Positions 23,801 to 35,416 of a stretch of DNA of 64,000 nucleotides are shown one piece after another. Under the pieces are notes generated by a model. That model was not told the DNA's origin, searched no databases, and worked only from the letters and a program-made list of their open reading frames with translations. Source of the stretch: Chaetomium olivaceum (Eukaryota > Ascomycota > Sordariomycetes > Sordariales > Chaetomiaceae). Made by a program: the position numbers and the translations under genes. Location: the NCBI GenBank assembly GCA_039881045.1, contig JAYWVB010000073.1:62001-126000 (forward strand), in the 5' to 3' direction. How positions within the stretch are numbered: position 1 is the stretch's first letter; each line of letters starts with the position of its first letter.

Positions 23801-26479
23801 GTTCTGCCGCCTTTCCCGCAGGCAAGAGGGGGCCGCATCTGTTGGGTCATACCTTGGGCAATGACATGACACACGAGAATCAAGCAACGATGCGAGGGCG
23901 GCTGGGGACACGAACCGAACTGCTGTCGTTGGGTTGCAGGGAATATGCCAACGTCTTCGCGACTATGCCTGTGATGGTGGCGACAGTTGCGTGTGCCTGC
24001 CAATCAGCTCAGAATTTAAGCGCCTGGCGGCGTCAAAGCTCGGTAAGCGTTCCCGAATACCACGCAACGACGACGACATCAATCTCATCCTCATCTACCA
24101 GGCTAAAACACGGCTGGCATTGGTTTTCGGATGGTGTTTGGTGGCTTTGGGCTCTGCTTCTTGCTACGCGTCCTCACTAGCCTCACCGAACTAGCCCCTC
24201 GACATCTTACAAAGTTCGACCACCCGGAATGCACTCCTGGGTTTGGTCGCCCGGCTGACCTTCCCAGGGGTTTGATGGATGTCCCAGTGCCTTGGCGATT
24301 CTTCTCGCTGTTTGCTTCACGCTCTCTCGGCCTGAGGTCTGCTCCACCTGCACAACCCGCATACCTCGTGAATGGGTCTAGCCTCACCTGGCCCGACACC
24401 ACCCTTGGGCCGTCCGACCCATGCAGAAAGTCTATTACGGTTGGCGGAGGACCGACCCCCTCCATGCTGTCCCCAGCATGGCGACCCCGCGGACCCCTTC
24501 TCAACGGTGTTATGTGCCTCCTCTCGTCCCGGCATATGGCGTCGATATCACCAACAGGCACCCTGGCTCGACAGACACCGGTTATCGGCTTTCTACCAGC
24601 TTGGAACCAACCTTCAAGGCGGAGCCTTGCGCCGGGCTTAAATTTGCCTCCACCATGAGTTGGGGTGAACCAATATCACTCGCCTGCCCGTTAATGAGGC
24701 AAGTATCCCCAAGTTCCTCGGCCAGAAGTAGTACAAACTTCATGCCGCCACCCCCTCCGCCCCATCATTTTTATGCCGGTGTTGGCTGCCCTTGGGGAAC
24801 TCATTGCAACCATGCGGGCACGGATGGGACTACTGCATGTGCTGGTTCCGTAGGAACACCAAGCGGGTGTTCAGCACTGTGTATGCCGAGCCCCCAACGG
24901 AGCATCCCTCGCCGAGTAAAGGCCGGGCATCATTACCATGGATTGTTCAAGGATGGCAGACCCCACGTCGCTGTTTTACCACGTGCATAGCCTTACCGCT
25001 GAAACTCTTGCGAGCCGATTGCTGTCCCCGTTCATTTCGATGGACGACCAAGCAGGGCGGATTTCAAACGAGCCTGGCGGGACCACTAGCTCTCACTGTT
25101 CACACCAAGGCTCTCTTCGGGCCCTCAGACAGCCTTGGGCATCAATCTACTTCTCTCTTAATGCAAGTGCTGTTTGAGGAGGGTTCGGCAAGCGTTAAGT
25201 ATTGGAAGCCTGGCCTCGAAGACGAGGAAGCCGTGACCACACGATACAACTCAATTCTCAACAAACCTCATTGCAAAACGTCCAAGTTGGACAGTTATGG
25301 TGAGGGGAGGTAAAGCTTTTCGTACTTGTCCCGTACTTATCGAGGCCAATTCACTGGCTGTAGCAGCTTTTCAAGCTGGGTCAAGTGGTGGATGGTGACT
25401 GCTCGGATGACCCCGAGCGTTGAAGAACGGCCGTTTCTGATGACGATATCGATGTCGACAGAGGACTGTTTACCCAGTGGTAGCATGAGCAGGGATGAGT
25501 TACTTCGCTGGCTCGAATGTCCAAGTCTTTTTCGTTCTGGCCTTGAGGGCTAAGTTGTGACGACCGGGCTACTCTCTACGCTTGGACCGGCGCACTCCGG
25601 CTAGCTTCGGGTCCATTCTCAGCCATCGCCACTCAACTCAATTCGGCAAACCGAGCATTCATCTAGCTTGCAGGCCTTGTGCGTCATGTGCAAGCGTGTG
25701 CGTCGTGGAAGACGCGTTGATGCAGTTGACGCAGAACGAAGGAAAACGGCCCAATCCTAGCGATGGACTCACGGCATCAGCGAGAACCGAGACGCAAGGA
25801 CTGGACACAAAACAATGAGAGGCGCGCTGCCGCACACGGCAGTTCAAGCTGCCCCGCGCCCCGCAGTCTCCCGACGTCAGTTGACAAGCCGCGATGCTCC
25901 CGAGATATCTTCGCGAGCTTACCGGGGTCCAATCAATCGCGGCCGAGGCCCGACGTCATGGCACCATGGATACCGCAGTGAACCGGGACGGCCCAGGAAC
26001 AGAGCCGCGCCGTGCTCCACATGATGCTTGTATCAGATTTAATAGTTTATCTCAACTTTACCTGCATCATCCCGCCCCGAGCTGTGAGCGTTTCCGTCAC
26101 GGTTTTTTTTGTCGCCCCTGCTTTCCACCTGCGCTTTCCCTTCCGAGTTGACCGACACAAGGAGCGCGTAACCAAGGCATTGTTATGCTCGGGTTTATGA
26201 AAGACCCCGGTTCTCAGACCAATTGGCATCCCACGTGCGGCGGTCGCTCGCCCAGAAATGCTGGGTCCTCCTCTTCACCGTCAAACCCAATCATGAGAAG
26301 GCGGGGCTTGCTGGGGGGTTTCAGATCAGATGGATGGATGCGCCCGGTGTGAAACAAGTGCGCCGTGCCGTCCATTCTGATGGAATTACGGAAGGTTATC
26401 ATGTGAGCATTGTTGTGCGGAGCACAAAGGAAGGAGGAGCCAGCACAGCAGGGGGGGGGGGAATGTCCCCGAGTAAGTC
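20809..26479. other. Gene-poor stretch
   Basis: Reading frames are short, overlap on both strands and have no conserved motif, so I call none. Seen here: three tandem copies of a GCGGCCCATTCT-like 12-mer at about 22997-23032, a 21-base palindrome at 22886-22906, and the upstream promoter of the gene at 26680. No transposon, tRNA or rRNA is recognised. Confidence 0.55.
22886..22906. repeat. 21-base perfect palindrome
   Basis: Ten bases (ATGTATGTAC) and their exact reverse complement flank one central A. It contains the TGTACAGTACA core also seen at 16141-16153 and, as reverse complement, near 61811. It could be a dimeric regulator site or chance. Confidence 0.65.
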
Positions 26480-26485
26480 TATAAA
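26480..26485 (+). promoter_or_regulatory. TATA box of the gene at 26680
   Basis: TATAAA is followed by a long pyrimidine-rich leader (CTTCTTCTGC, CTCTTCTCTTTCTC) that ends in an A-rich stretch just before ATG 26680. This layout is typical of strongly expressed fungal genes. Confidence 0.6.
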
Positions 26486-26679
26486 TCCCCTTCACCCACC
26501 CTGAACAAGACCTTCTTCTGCTTTTTGCTCTTCTCTTTCTCATCCACCCGCTCCCCACCAATTCCAACCCTCGACCATCCAAACCCAGTACCGAACATCA
26601 GCTTTTCAGCCATCACTTCTGTTTGCTGCCACTGCACAAGCACCCCAAACGACGTAAAGCACAAATAAAATCAAGAAAC

Positions 26680-27035
26680 ATGTCTACCCCGACCACCGAG
26701 GAGCTCCGCCAGCTGAGCGAGAAGGCCGTCGAGTTCACCCCCAGATCACCCAGCGCCGGCCCTCGACCTTCCTGTCGCTAGCCCCCAGCACATCGGAGTC
26801 GTACCCTCGCACACCGCGGGTCAAGCAACCACTTACCGCCGAGGCCCTCACCCAGGCCACGCAGCAGCAGCAGCCGCAGGCCAGCGAGGAGGAGCTGGCG
26901 AAGCGCCGCACCTCCAGCCTCAGCAGCGATGCGTCCAAGTTCCGCTTCCTGAAGCTCGGACCCGTCCACTGGGGTGAGCACCAAGGCGAGGGCGAGAACA
27001 ACACCGACTTCCACGAGGTCGCTGTCGTCGAGTAA
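26680..27035 (+). CDS. Short soluble protein of unknown function (one frame break)
   Basis: The ATG at 26680 opens a frame (TEELRQLSEKAVEFTP) that stops after 33 residues. If one C is added to the C5 run at 26738-26742, the frame continues through STFLSLAP, TSESYPRTP, a Gln-rich linker and the C-terminal block RFLKLGPVHWGEH...DFHEVAVVE to TAA 27033-27035, giving 118 residues. The second half is clearly coding by composition and motif, and the upstream TATA box and leader support the start. I recognise the C-terminal block as the kind seen in short conserved fungal proteins, but no function is known to me. An unseen intron could also join the frames, though no good GT-AG pair is visible. Confidence 0.65.
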
Positions 27036-29008
27036 ACAAGTCCATATCACCACCGCCGCCACCCCAACCTAGCCTACGGCACTGCGCCCGGCCCCTTCCC
27101 TTTTTTCACTTTCACGATACCATGAGCCAAAAATAAGACTTTGCCTTTCTTCTTCTTCTTCTGCTGCTGCTACTTCGATTCTTGAGATTTGTTATTTTTA
27201 TGCCACTCTGATTATGCATGTTTGGTGGTGTTGGGGTGTCTTGATCGCGCAACTGTGTCCACTCAACATGGCCAACTCAGCAGCGAAACCCCCCTCTCAT
27301 CCGAATGATTTACGTATCACTTTCTCTCTCGGTATTCTTGGTTGGAGTCGTGTCGAGGACGGAAATGGTGGGGGGATCTAAGCTAAACTCCGAACCGGGG
27401 GTCTGGCCTTAGCCTGTTTCTGTTACACCAGGATTCACGAGAGGGTGTGTGGGGGGGAAAGTTAAACGGATGGATGGGGTGTGGGGGGGGAGGGAGAAGA
27501 TGGAGGGTCGCCTTTGCCATGAGCTTAAACACTGGTCGGAATGGAAAATGAAACTTGGTGTCTTCTTGCTTTGGGCCCAAAAATTTGCCAGCTAGCGTGC
27601 GTGCAGGATGTGTGTATGGTGTGCTTCGCCGACATGATGGGGATTTGTTGGAGTTTCTCTCACAACCAGTTTCCTCCCCTCCTCACTGGTCCGGCACCAC
27701 CGCCCACCCCCCAGGGTTCTCCCCCTCCCCCTCCTCCCTCCTTCACCATTCTGCGACCGACAGAACGACCTGACGTCCAAACGCGACCAATGCCCTCCCC
27801 TGGTCGCCCATGCATGTCGCCTCGCGGAAGTGCGGAGTCTTCATGCATGCCGCATGCATGGCCAGCTTACCTTTCAACGGGGCAGCCGACGGGGGGGCAA
27901 GCAGACAGAGAGAGAGAGAGAGAGAGAGAGAAGAGAGAGGGAGAGAGAAGTTGCGGGGGGTTCCGTTGTTTCCGCGGTTCTTGCCTTGCCCGCCGCGTCC
28001 GCGTCGCTTTCTTTCGCTTGAGTTATCCTAGTTAGTTAGCTTCATCAATGTGGGTGTGTTTTTTTTTTGCCCCCTTCCCTCCTTCCCCCTGTTGAGGTCG
28101 CACGATCGACGCGCTTTGGTGGGATTGTAGGCTTCGTCGATGCAGAGCCAAGGCGGCTGGTGACAGGCTACAAAGGACCGTCGTCATTGCACAAATATCT
28201 TACAGATTACCATCTCTTTTTTTTTTTTTGTGCGGGGGTTGTGATGGACCGGGGGAGGATGGAAGGGAAGGGAATCCGACAGACTGATGAGGATGAGAGC
28301 GAGGCTCGCGTAATCATCTTACTGTTGTAGGCTAAGGTAGCAAGGCAGGGCGGTCTCGGGGTCTTGGGGTCTTGGGTGTAATTTCTACTGACCCTTGAGC
28401 CCTTTTGGGGGTTTCTGTGGACTCAAGCAATTAACGTTAGTCTCCATAATTACTTTATTATCGGTTGTGTGGAGGTAACGTCGTCTTCTCCTGGAGCTAG
28501 TGAGCTGAGAGAGCTTAGCGCTTTGCCACAACTCTTGTTGTCTTATTGCCAAGCCAAGCAGGACCTCCACACTTACACAGTCTTGCACAAAGTAACCCAC
28601 ACACTCATAAAGCACAACCGCCCGGATGGCTCGGTGCCCGAAGTCTGACATGCTCTTGACTCACTCCGCAACCCTGGCGGTGTGTTTTTTGCTCCCGAAT
28701 CCCGGACTCCAAGCTCCAACAACTGCCATGTTCGTCTTTTGATACCCAGACAATATTCCTTCCGAGATCTACGCAAAAGAGATCTCGCCCAGACTTGAAA
28801 TCTGTCCCACTTTCCCCAGCTGGCTCGGTAGATCTTGATCATCGGCATGGACCCGTCTTGGCGTAAAGCTCGGCAACGCCGCGTGCCCAATTGGCCTTTT
28901 TCTTCGCCGGCAATCTCTTGTTTGTGGACGCTTGGCAGGCGCCCCTTCCACTATCAGGGTGTTTTGCTGGACGCCGACGAGAGGAGCCAAGCCGCGGGGC
29001 TTTGTCGC
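27036..29008. other. Intergenic, no gene recognised
   Basis: Contains the 3' region of the preceding gene (T/C-rich) and, at 27904-27948, a GA microsatellite. Several T runs and G runs occur. No reading frame has convincing coding character. Confidence 0.55.
27904..27948 (+). repeat. GA dinucleotide microsatellite
   Basis: An almost pure run of GA units with a few AGG interruptions. Confidence 0.8.
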
Positions 29009-30294
29009 TCAAACCTTCTTGATGTTGAACTCGGCCGCGTCGCCAGCGCAGACCGCGTCCACCAGCCTGCCTATGTCCACCTCCAGAAACCCATCCTCCG
29101 CCACCCCACCCCCAACCCGCCCAACGGCAGCAGCAGCAGCGGCGGCAGCAGCAGCAACCGGAGACTGAGCCCTTAGCATCGCACAGACCACATCAGGCCT
29201 CACCGTTTCCGTATCCGTACCCCCCTCCACTGGCAACCCCCCATCCCTACCACCACCACCACCAGCACGAGAAGAAGAGGAAGAAGCAGCAGCAAGAGGA
29301 GGCAGCTCATGAAACCGACACCAAAACCTCGCATGCCTCGGCCCCCAGACCCTCAACCCCACCCCCCCTCCGGAGCCTTCCCCCTCCGAGCCCCCTCCCG
29401 AACCTTCACCCCCTCCCGAACCTCCCCCCCCTCATGACCCCGATCCTGACCCTGACCCTGATCCAGCCCCGGATCCGCCAACAGCACCAGCAGCGCGCGA
29501 AGCGCCGGGTTATTCGGCTCCAGGTCCCCCTGCGCGGCCGTCCAGGCCGTCCAGGCCGCGCTCACCGCCCCGCCCGCCCATAACAGCGGCTGCTGCGGCG
29601 GCGGCGGCGGCGGTGCCATCTTCTGCCCGACGACGTCCACGCGCAGGCGGCGCAGGGCGCCGGCCAGGACCATGTCGGTGAGGGCGGGGGCCAGGATCTC
29701 CTGGACCTGCGCGCCGACGCGCCGGATGGAGATGACTGCCGAGCGGATGCGGCGCCGCGCGGTGAGGGTGTCCGGGTGGGTGAGTAGCCGGAGTAAGGTG
29801 TCCGTGTCCGGGTCGTTGTTGCTGGAGCGTCTGCCGCTGCCGCTGCCGATGTGACGTCGGCACTGGTAGCTGTGGTGGTGGTGGCGGCGGCGATGGCGGG
29901 TGCGTTTGCGGCCTGATGACGACGGGGCGAGGAAGGCGAGGTGGAAGGTGTTGCGGGTGTAGTAGAGGTCGCCGGCGTCGCGGTACAGGATGGGGGAGGC
30001 GAGGAAGAGGTTGGTGGGTGGGTCGGCGTAGTCTGCGTAGTCTGCGTAGTCTTCCTCTTCCTCTTCCTCCTCGTCGTAGAAGTCGTAGATGTGATTCATG
30101 CTGCCCTGGTGATGATGCGGATGTTGATGCTGTGTAACGCCAGTAGCGCCGGGTCTCAGCGCTACAGACCTCCCGTCGGTGCCACCGCCGACTAAGATGC
30201 CCGTTGGAAAGACGCAGATGTATGAGAGGATGAGCTCGCGGAGTTCGGGCGGGAGATCGAAAAAGTATTCGAACTTTTGGTTTTGGGACGCCAT
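29009..30294 (-). CDS. F-box-like uncharacterised protein (one frame break)
   Basis: Starts at ATG 30294 with KFEYFFDLPPELRELIL, an F-box-like helix, so a role as substrate adaptor for an SCF ubiquitin ligase is possible (inference). It has an acidic stretch with three YAD repeats, His-rich linkers and a helical middle (TLLRLLTHPDTLTARRRIRSAV). The first frame ends at 29353, but the frame one base over continues directly with LRVWGPRHARFWCRFHELPP and ends at 29009 with FLEVDIGRLVDAVCAGDAAEFNIKKV-type sequence. The junction is a C7 run on the plus strand (29362-29368), and one more base rejoins the two into 428 residues. The tandem YAD codons are a 9-base repeat at about 30024-30051. Confidence 0.65.
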
Positions 30295-31071
30295 TTTGTC
30301 CGTTGTCTTGGTGATCCCACGACTAAATATGGATGGGCGCCGATTTATTTTAAGTTGTGATACTTCGTACAGATTACTCAGTTAGGTACAGATCTGTAGT
30401 TGAGTCAAATGTGATGAGTGGAGGGAGGTCGTCGGTGCGCCGAGTTGCCCGGTTGCCTCCGGAGTTCTGGCCCAACCGATTATGTGGATCCACGGGCCGG
30501 AGGACAAGCCCCGAGGGGTTTAACGCTCCCTTTTCCGTTTATGTTTGAGAGGGCTGAACTCCATCACCTGTCTCTGTAGAAAGTGAGAGGCGGCGTTCGC
30601 CACGAACTTGGTGGTTCAGATTCAATTCAGACCCAATTCGAAACCATCAAAGGCCTCACCAAGCCTTCTTCAACCCCGAATTAGACAACAGGACAACAGG
30701 GACCACAGGGACAACCACCTTTCCGATCAAGTGTTTCATACGCTTTGATTAACCTCCTTAGCCTACATGCAATGCTAATGGAAATATCGGTCATGAGAAT
30801 CAAGAGGAAAAAGTCCCAATCGTCAGCAATCTTTAATAGATACCTCCTCCCTGGCCGAAATGGCCCCGCAGCGAAACGCAGCTCAAAGCCAGATCCCTCT
30901 AACTTTTAGTGTCCCGTTTCATGAATCAAGATGTAAGACGCCTCCCATCATACCGCGGCCCTGCCGTCCCGCCGGTTGCTCGTTAGCTCCAGACCGTGGC
31001 TTCATAATCCCGTCCGATGCGCCCTGTATCTATCTGGTAAAGGCCAATCCATCCATCCAGCGTCCAGTCAT
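30295..31071. other. Intergenic, no gene recognised
   Basis: Holds the promoter of the F-box-like gene (minus strand) and the SSB 3' region. No coding frame or RNA gene is recognised. Confidence 0.55.
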
Positions 31072-33308
31072 TTACCGCGAGGCCATGGCCTTGGTGACCA
31101 GCCTCTTGAGCGCAAGCTCCTTCTTCTTGAGGTCATCAGACGACGAGTCCTCAATCTCGAGCTGGCCCATGGCATCGCTGAGCGCCTGCTCGATCTTCTC
31201 CTTCTGGCCGCGCTTGAGCTTGAGCGAGAGCGTCGGGTCAGAGACGATCTCCTCAACGCGGGAGATGTACGACTCGAGCTGCTGCTTGGCCTCGAAACGC
31301 TTGCTGAAAGCCTCATCCTTGGACTTGAACTTCTCGGCATCTGCAGGCTTGTTAGAATTTGGGTCTTGATCGTTTACACGTCATCAATGTGGTACATACC
31401 GTTGATCATGCTCTCAATCTCACCCGACGAGAGCTTGCCAACAGAGTTGGAGATGGTGATGTTGGCACTGCGGCCCGAGGTCTTCTCGGTGGCGGTGACC
31501 TTGAGGATACCGTTGACGTCGACCTCGAAGACAACCTCAAGGACGGGCTCGCCAGCCTTCATGGGAGGGATAGGAGCAAGAGTGAATTCACCCAGAGAGG
31601 TGTTGTCCTCGCAGTTGACACGCTCACCCTGGAACACGGGGAACTGGACGGTCTGCTGGTTGTCGGCAACGGTGGTGAATGTCCTCTTCTTGATGGTGGG
31701 GACAGTCTGGCCGCGGGAAACGACGGGGGCGAAGATGTTGCCCTCCATGGCGACACCGAGGGAGAGGGGAACGACATCGAGGAGGAGGAGGTCCGAGGTG
31801 TCGGCCGAGGTGGCCTTGCCGGAGAGGATACCGGCCTGGACGGCGGCACCGTAGGCGACGGCCTCGTCGGGGTTGATGCTCTTCTCGAGCTTCTTGCCGT
31901 TGAAGAACTCGCTGAGGAGCTTCTGGATACGGGGGATACGGGTGGAGCCACCGACAAGGACGATCTCGTCGACCGCGCTCTTCTCGATGTTGGCATCCTT
32001 GAGAACCTGGGCAACAGGCTCGAGGGTGCCGGAGAAAGCCTTGGCGTTCAAGTCCTCGAAACGGGCACGGGTGATCTGCATGTTCAGGTCCTTGCCGTCG
32101 AAGAGAGAGTCGATCTCGATGGTGGTCTGGGCACCGCTCGACAGAGTACGCTTGGCACGCTCGCAAGCAGTCCTCAGCCTCCGGAGGGCACGGGCATCAC
32201 CAGAGAGGCTGTCCAACAGTGTTAGCTATTCTGTTTCCAACCACGATACGGCGGGGTCGGTCCTAGGGGAGCGCAGTGGCCCCTGAGACGGTTGGTAAAA
32301 GGCAGCACTTACTCGGACTGAGTCTTGCGTGTGAACTCCTTCTTGCAGTGCTCGAGGAGGTTGGTGTCGAAATCCTGGCCACCAAGATGGGTGTCACCAG
32401 CAGTAGCCTTGACGGTGAAGACACCGCCCTGGATGTTCAGGAGTGACACATCGAAAGTGCCACCACCGAGATCGTAGATAAGGACGTTGCGCTCCTTGTC
32501 GGACTTGCCAGAGCCAAGACCGTAGGCAATGGCGGCGGCGGTAGGCTCGTTGATGATACGGAGGACGTTCATGCCAGAAATGGCACCAGCGTCCTTGGTG
32601 GCTTGACGCTGGTTGTCGTTGAAGTAAGCCGGGACAGTGATGACGGCCTTCTCAACCTTCTTGCCAAGCTTGACCTCGGCAATGTCCTTCATCTGTTTCG
32701 CAGCATGTCAGCGTCTGGCCGGGCTTTGATGTCTTGCGAGATACGAACCTTGTTCAGGACCATGGCGGAGATCTCCTGGGGGGAGAAAGTGTGGGTGCTG
32801 CCAAGGTACTGGACCTCGACCTTGGGGTTGCCGTTGCCATCGTCAACGACCTTGAAGGGCCACGACTCCATGTCCTTCTTGACAGTGGGGTCTTCGAAGC
32901 GGCGGCCGATCAGACGCCTAGATGAAACAAAGCGGTTAGCAGACCGCTTTGACTAAAAAACGCACACCCGAGGGAGCCATACTTGACATCGAACACGGTG
33001 TTCACCGGGTTCATGGCGGCCTGGTTCTTGGCCGCCTCACCAATCAGGCGCTCGTCCTCAGTGAAGGAGACGAACGAGGGCGTGGTGAAGCTACCCTGCT
33101 CGTTGGCGATGATCTCGACATTGGTACCCTCGTACGTGGCAACGCAAGAGTAGGTTGTGCCTGGATATCGGAAGCCTCTGTTAGCGGTTGCACCTCATTT
33201 TGACCCCGCGCCAACGACCGATGCGATCGCTGCGACAGGGAGAAGGACAAAGCGGGCAGCCTTACCGAGATCGATGCCAATGGCACCATCATAAACTTCG
33301 TCCGCCAT
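31072..33308 (-). CDS. SSB1: Ribosome-associated Hsp70 chaperone Ssb
   Basis: Binds nascent chains at the ribosome with the RAC co-chaperones. Six exons fit: 33266-33308, 32983-33160, 32749-32917, 32313-32692, 31400-32208 and 31072-31340, giving 615 residues in one frame with consensus GT-AG introns (56-105 nt). Hsp70 signatures are present: GIDLGTTYSCVA, IYDLGGGTFDVSLL and VLVGGSTRIP. The C-terminus ends KAMASR, not EEVD, and the start DGAIGIDLG and the LKRGQKEKIEQALSD block match Ssb rather than Ssa. The nucleotide-binding domain spans about residues 1-385, the substrate domain follows, and the lid is in exon 6. It is transcribed divergently from eIF4E, with 716 bases between the start codons. 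Confidence 0.95.
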
Positions 33309-34024
33309 TTTTGAAGATTGGTGTTTTGAGGGAGACTTGAGGGTTGGGCAGAATCTGGCGCGCGAAGAGGGAAAGACCGATTCGGCGTGGGGCAGGCTGG
33401 ACGGTCTTTAAATTTTGAAATTTTCAAATGCGGTGCTTGAACTTTTTCTTTCTCCGCCCGCACTGCCCGCCTCTTGCCCCACCAAACCCACACCCATCCG
33501 AAACTTTCTTATCTGCCCCTCCCCGTGATGATACACGTGACTTGGTGGCGGGATGACCCTCGCTGCCTGGGGGTTTTCTTCGTCGAGAGCGTTCCTTACA
33601 AAGTAAAAGAGTGGGGCATTGTGTTGGGCGAGACGCTGTGACGGCGGCTGATTGTGCGACTGGCGGATTTCTGCTCCGAGTCGACCCAAAGTTTGCGATC
33701 GCAGACTCTCCGCCCACAACAAACAAACCCCTTCATCACAAGACGACATTGCCTGGAGCACGGTCGTTCTTTCCATTCACAAGAGTGCGAACTGCAGTTG
33801 CCTACCGCCGATTAATCGAGCTTTCCGTCTCTCACCATCCTCGCACCTAGCATCTACCTACCTCCCTCCGCATTTTCTGCGAAAACTCGCTGCAGCTTCA
33901 TCAATCTTCGCAAACTAGCTTCCCGTGGACCACCCAATCCATCCCAACCATCCGATCCTCGACCTCAACCGACTGCTTGTCCCAGCGAACACCTTACCAC
34001 CTATTCACATCTTAAATTTCCAAC
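33309..34024. promoter_or_regulatory. Divergent promoter of SSB1 and eIF4E
   Basis: All control sequence for both genes must lie within these 716 bases, unless it is in introns. The eIF4E side has a pyrimidine-rich leader (33840-34000). The SSB side has a short AT-rich stretch (TTTAAATTTTGAAATTTTC) near 33408-33426. I see no classical heat-shock element. Confidence 0.55.
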
Positions 34025-34902
34025 ATGGCGGAACAAGTCGATCTTACCATCCCCATCTCGCCCGATGGTGGAAACAACCCCGAAGCCGAGGTCAAGGAGA
34101 CCGCTGCGGACAACGACAAGACTGTCACCGTCTTCCACGACAAGGATAACTTCAATGTGAAGCATCCTCTCTCAAATCGGTGGACTCTCTGGTTCACCAA
34201 GCCGGCTAGCGGAAAGGTTCGCCCTTCAGTTCCACTACCCCGCCATGGTACATCATTCTAACCAACCCCGCGCGTAGGGCGACAACTGGAATGACCTGTT
34301 GAAGGAGGTCATTACCTTCGAGTCGGTGGAGGAATTCTGGGGCGTCTACGTAAGATATCCCACAATAACTATCTGCGCTCTACTGTCCGGTGTCCGTCTA
34401 ACGCGGTAGACAGAACAATATCTCTGCTGTGTCCGAGCTTGCCCTCAAGTCGGATTACCATCTCTTCAAGGAGGGTGTGCGGCCAGAGTGGGAGGACCCG
34501 CAAAACAAGCATGGTGGCAAGTGGTCGTTCCAGTTCAAGGAGAAGCGGGCGGTCAACATTGACGAGCTCTGGCTGCACACCATGCTCGGCGCGATCGGCG
34601 AGACGCTGGAGGACGAGGAGGACGGTGAAGTCATGGGCGTTGTTGTCAACGTCCGTAAGGCGTTCTACCGTATCGGTGTCTGGACCCGAACCACGGGTCG
34701 CTCCATCCCCGGCCGCGGCGACGGTGACATCTCTGGCGGCAAGGGCCGGACGAACGAGAAGGGTAAGGAGATTCTGATGTCCATTGGACGTCGGTTCAAG
34801 GCCGTCCTCAAGCTGCCCGCCAATGAGATGATCGAGTTTTCGGGTCACACCGATAGCGCCCATAGCGGTAGTACCCGCGCGAAGGCCAAGATGGTGGTTT
34901 AA
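34025..34902 (+). CDS. Translation initiation factor eIF4E (cap-binding)
   Basis: Binds the mRNA cap and eIF4G to recruit ribosomes. Exons 34025-34216, 34278-34349 and 34414-34902 give 250 residues. Cap-stacking Trp68 (GDNW) and Trp114 with Glu115 (PEWEDP) match the human Trp56, Trp102 and Glu103. The VEEFWGVYNNI helix carries the Trp for eIF4G binding. The C-terminal SGHTDSAHSGSTRAKAKMVV matches the family end. Introns are 61 and 64 nt. The frame is intact throughout. It is convergent with the CoA ligase gene and divergent from SSB1. Confidence 0.95.
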
Positions 34903-35416
34903 GCGTGCATGGTTAGTCACGGATGGTAGTCATAGGCATTGATGTCTGCTCTGCCTACTTAGATTTACCATTAGCGACCCGCACATCGTGTCCGGCATGG
35001 ACGCGGGCTTGGGAACGGTTATGGTCATGCCCGGATCACAACATTGAACCGGTCATGAGGGGCTATGAGATATGCCACAACATCTCCTTGGGGGCGTCAG
35101 ATGGGGAAAACGCAAGGCGCTATAGGCCGGAGGGAGTCAGGTTCTGTTTGCGATTCACGGATGGTATGCTACCTACGATGAGCCTCATATCTGCTGCTAG
35201 TCACTTTATAAGCGAGGCAATTTTGCTGGTATCCAAACCCTCTGTTGTTGACCCAATGGGTCGTCCCAGTGACACTATTCCAAAGCCCTTCTAAGTCTAA
35301 CACTTGTTGTACACTGTATGCCGGCCTGCTTAATCAGCGATCTAATAATGATCCTGTCCTCTATCCGCTTGCCCAGGACTAATCAAAGATGCCCTTCTCT
35401 CTGACTCTACACAAAT
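34903..35416. other. Intergenic between convergent genes
   Basis: Shared 3' region of eIF4E and the CoA ligase. A 123-codon frame (34923-35294, +) has no recognisable motif and is not called. Confidence 0.5.

Noticed and set aside
24131..24658. 175-codon plus frame in gene-poor DNA
   Set aside because: Similar frames exist in all phases here, with no domain, promoter or splice pattern.
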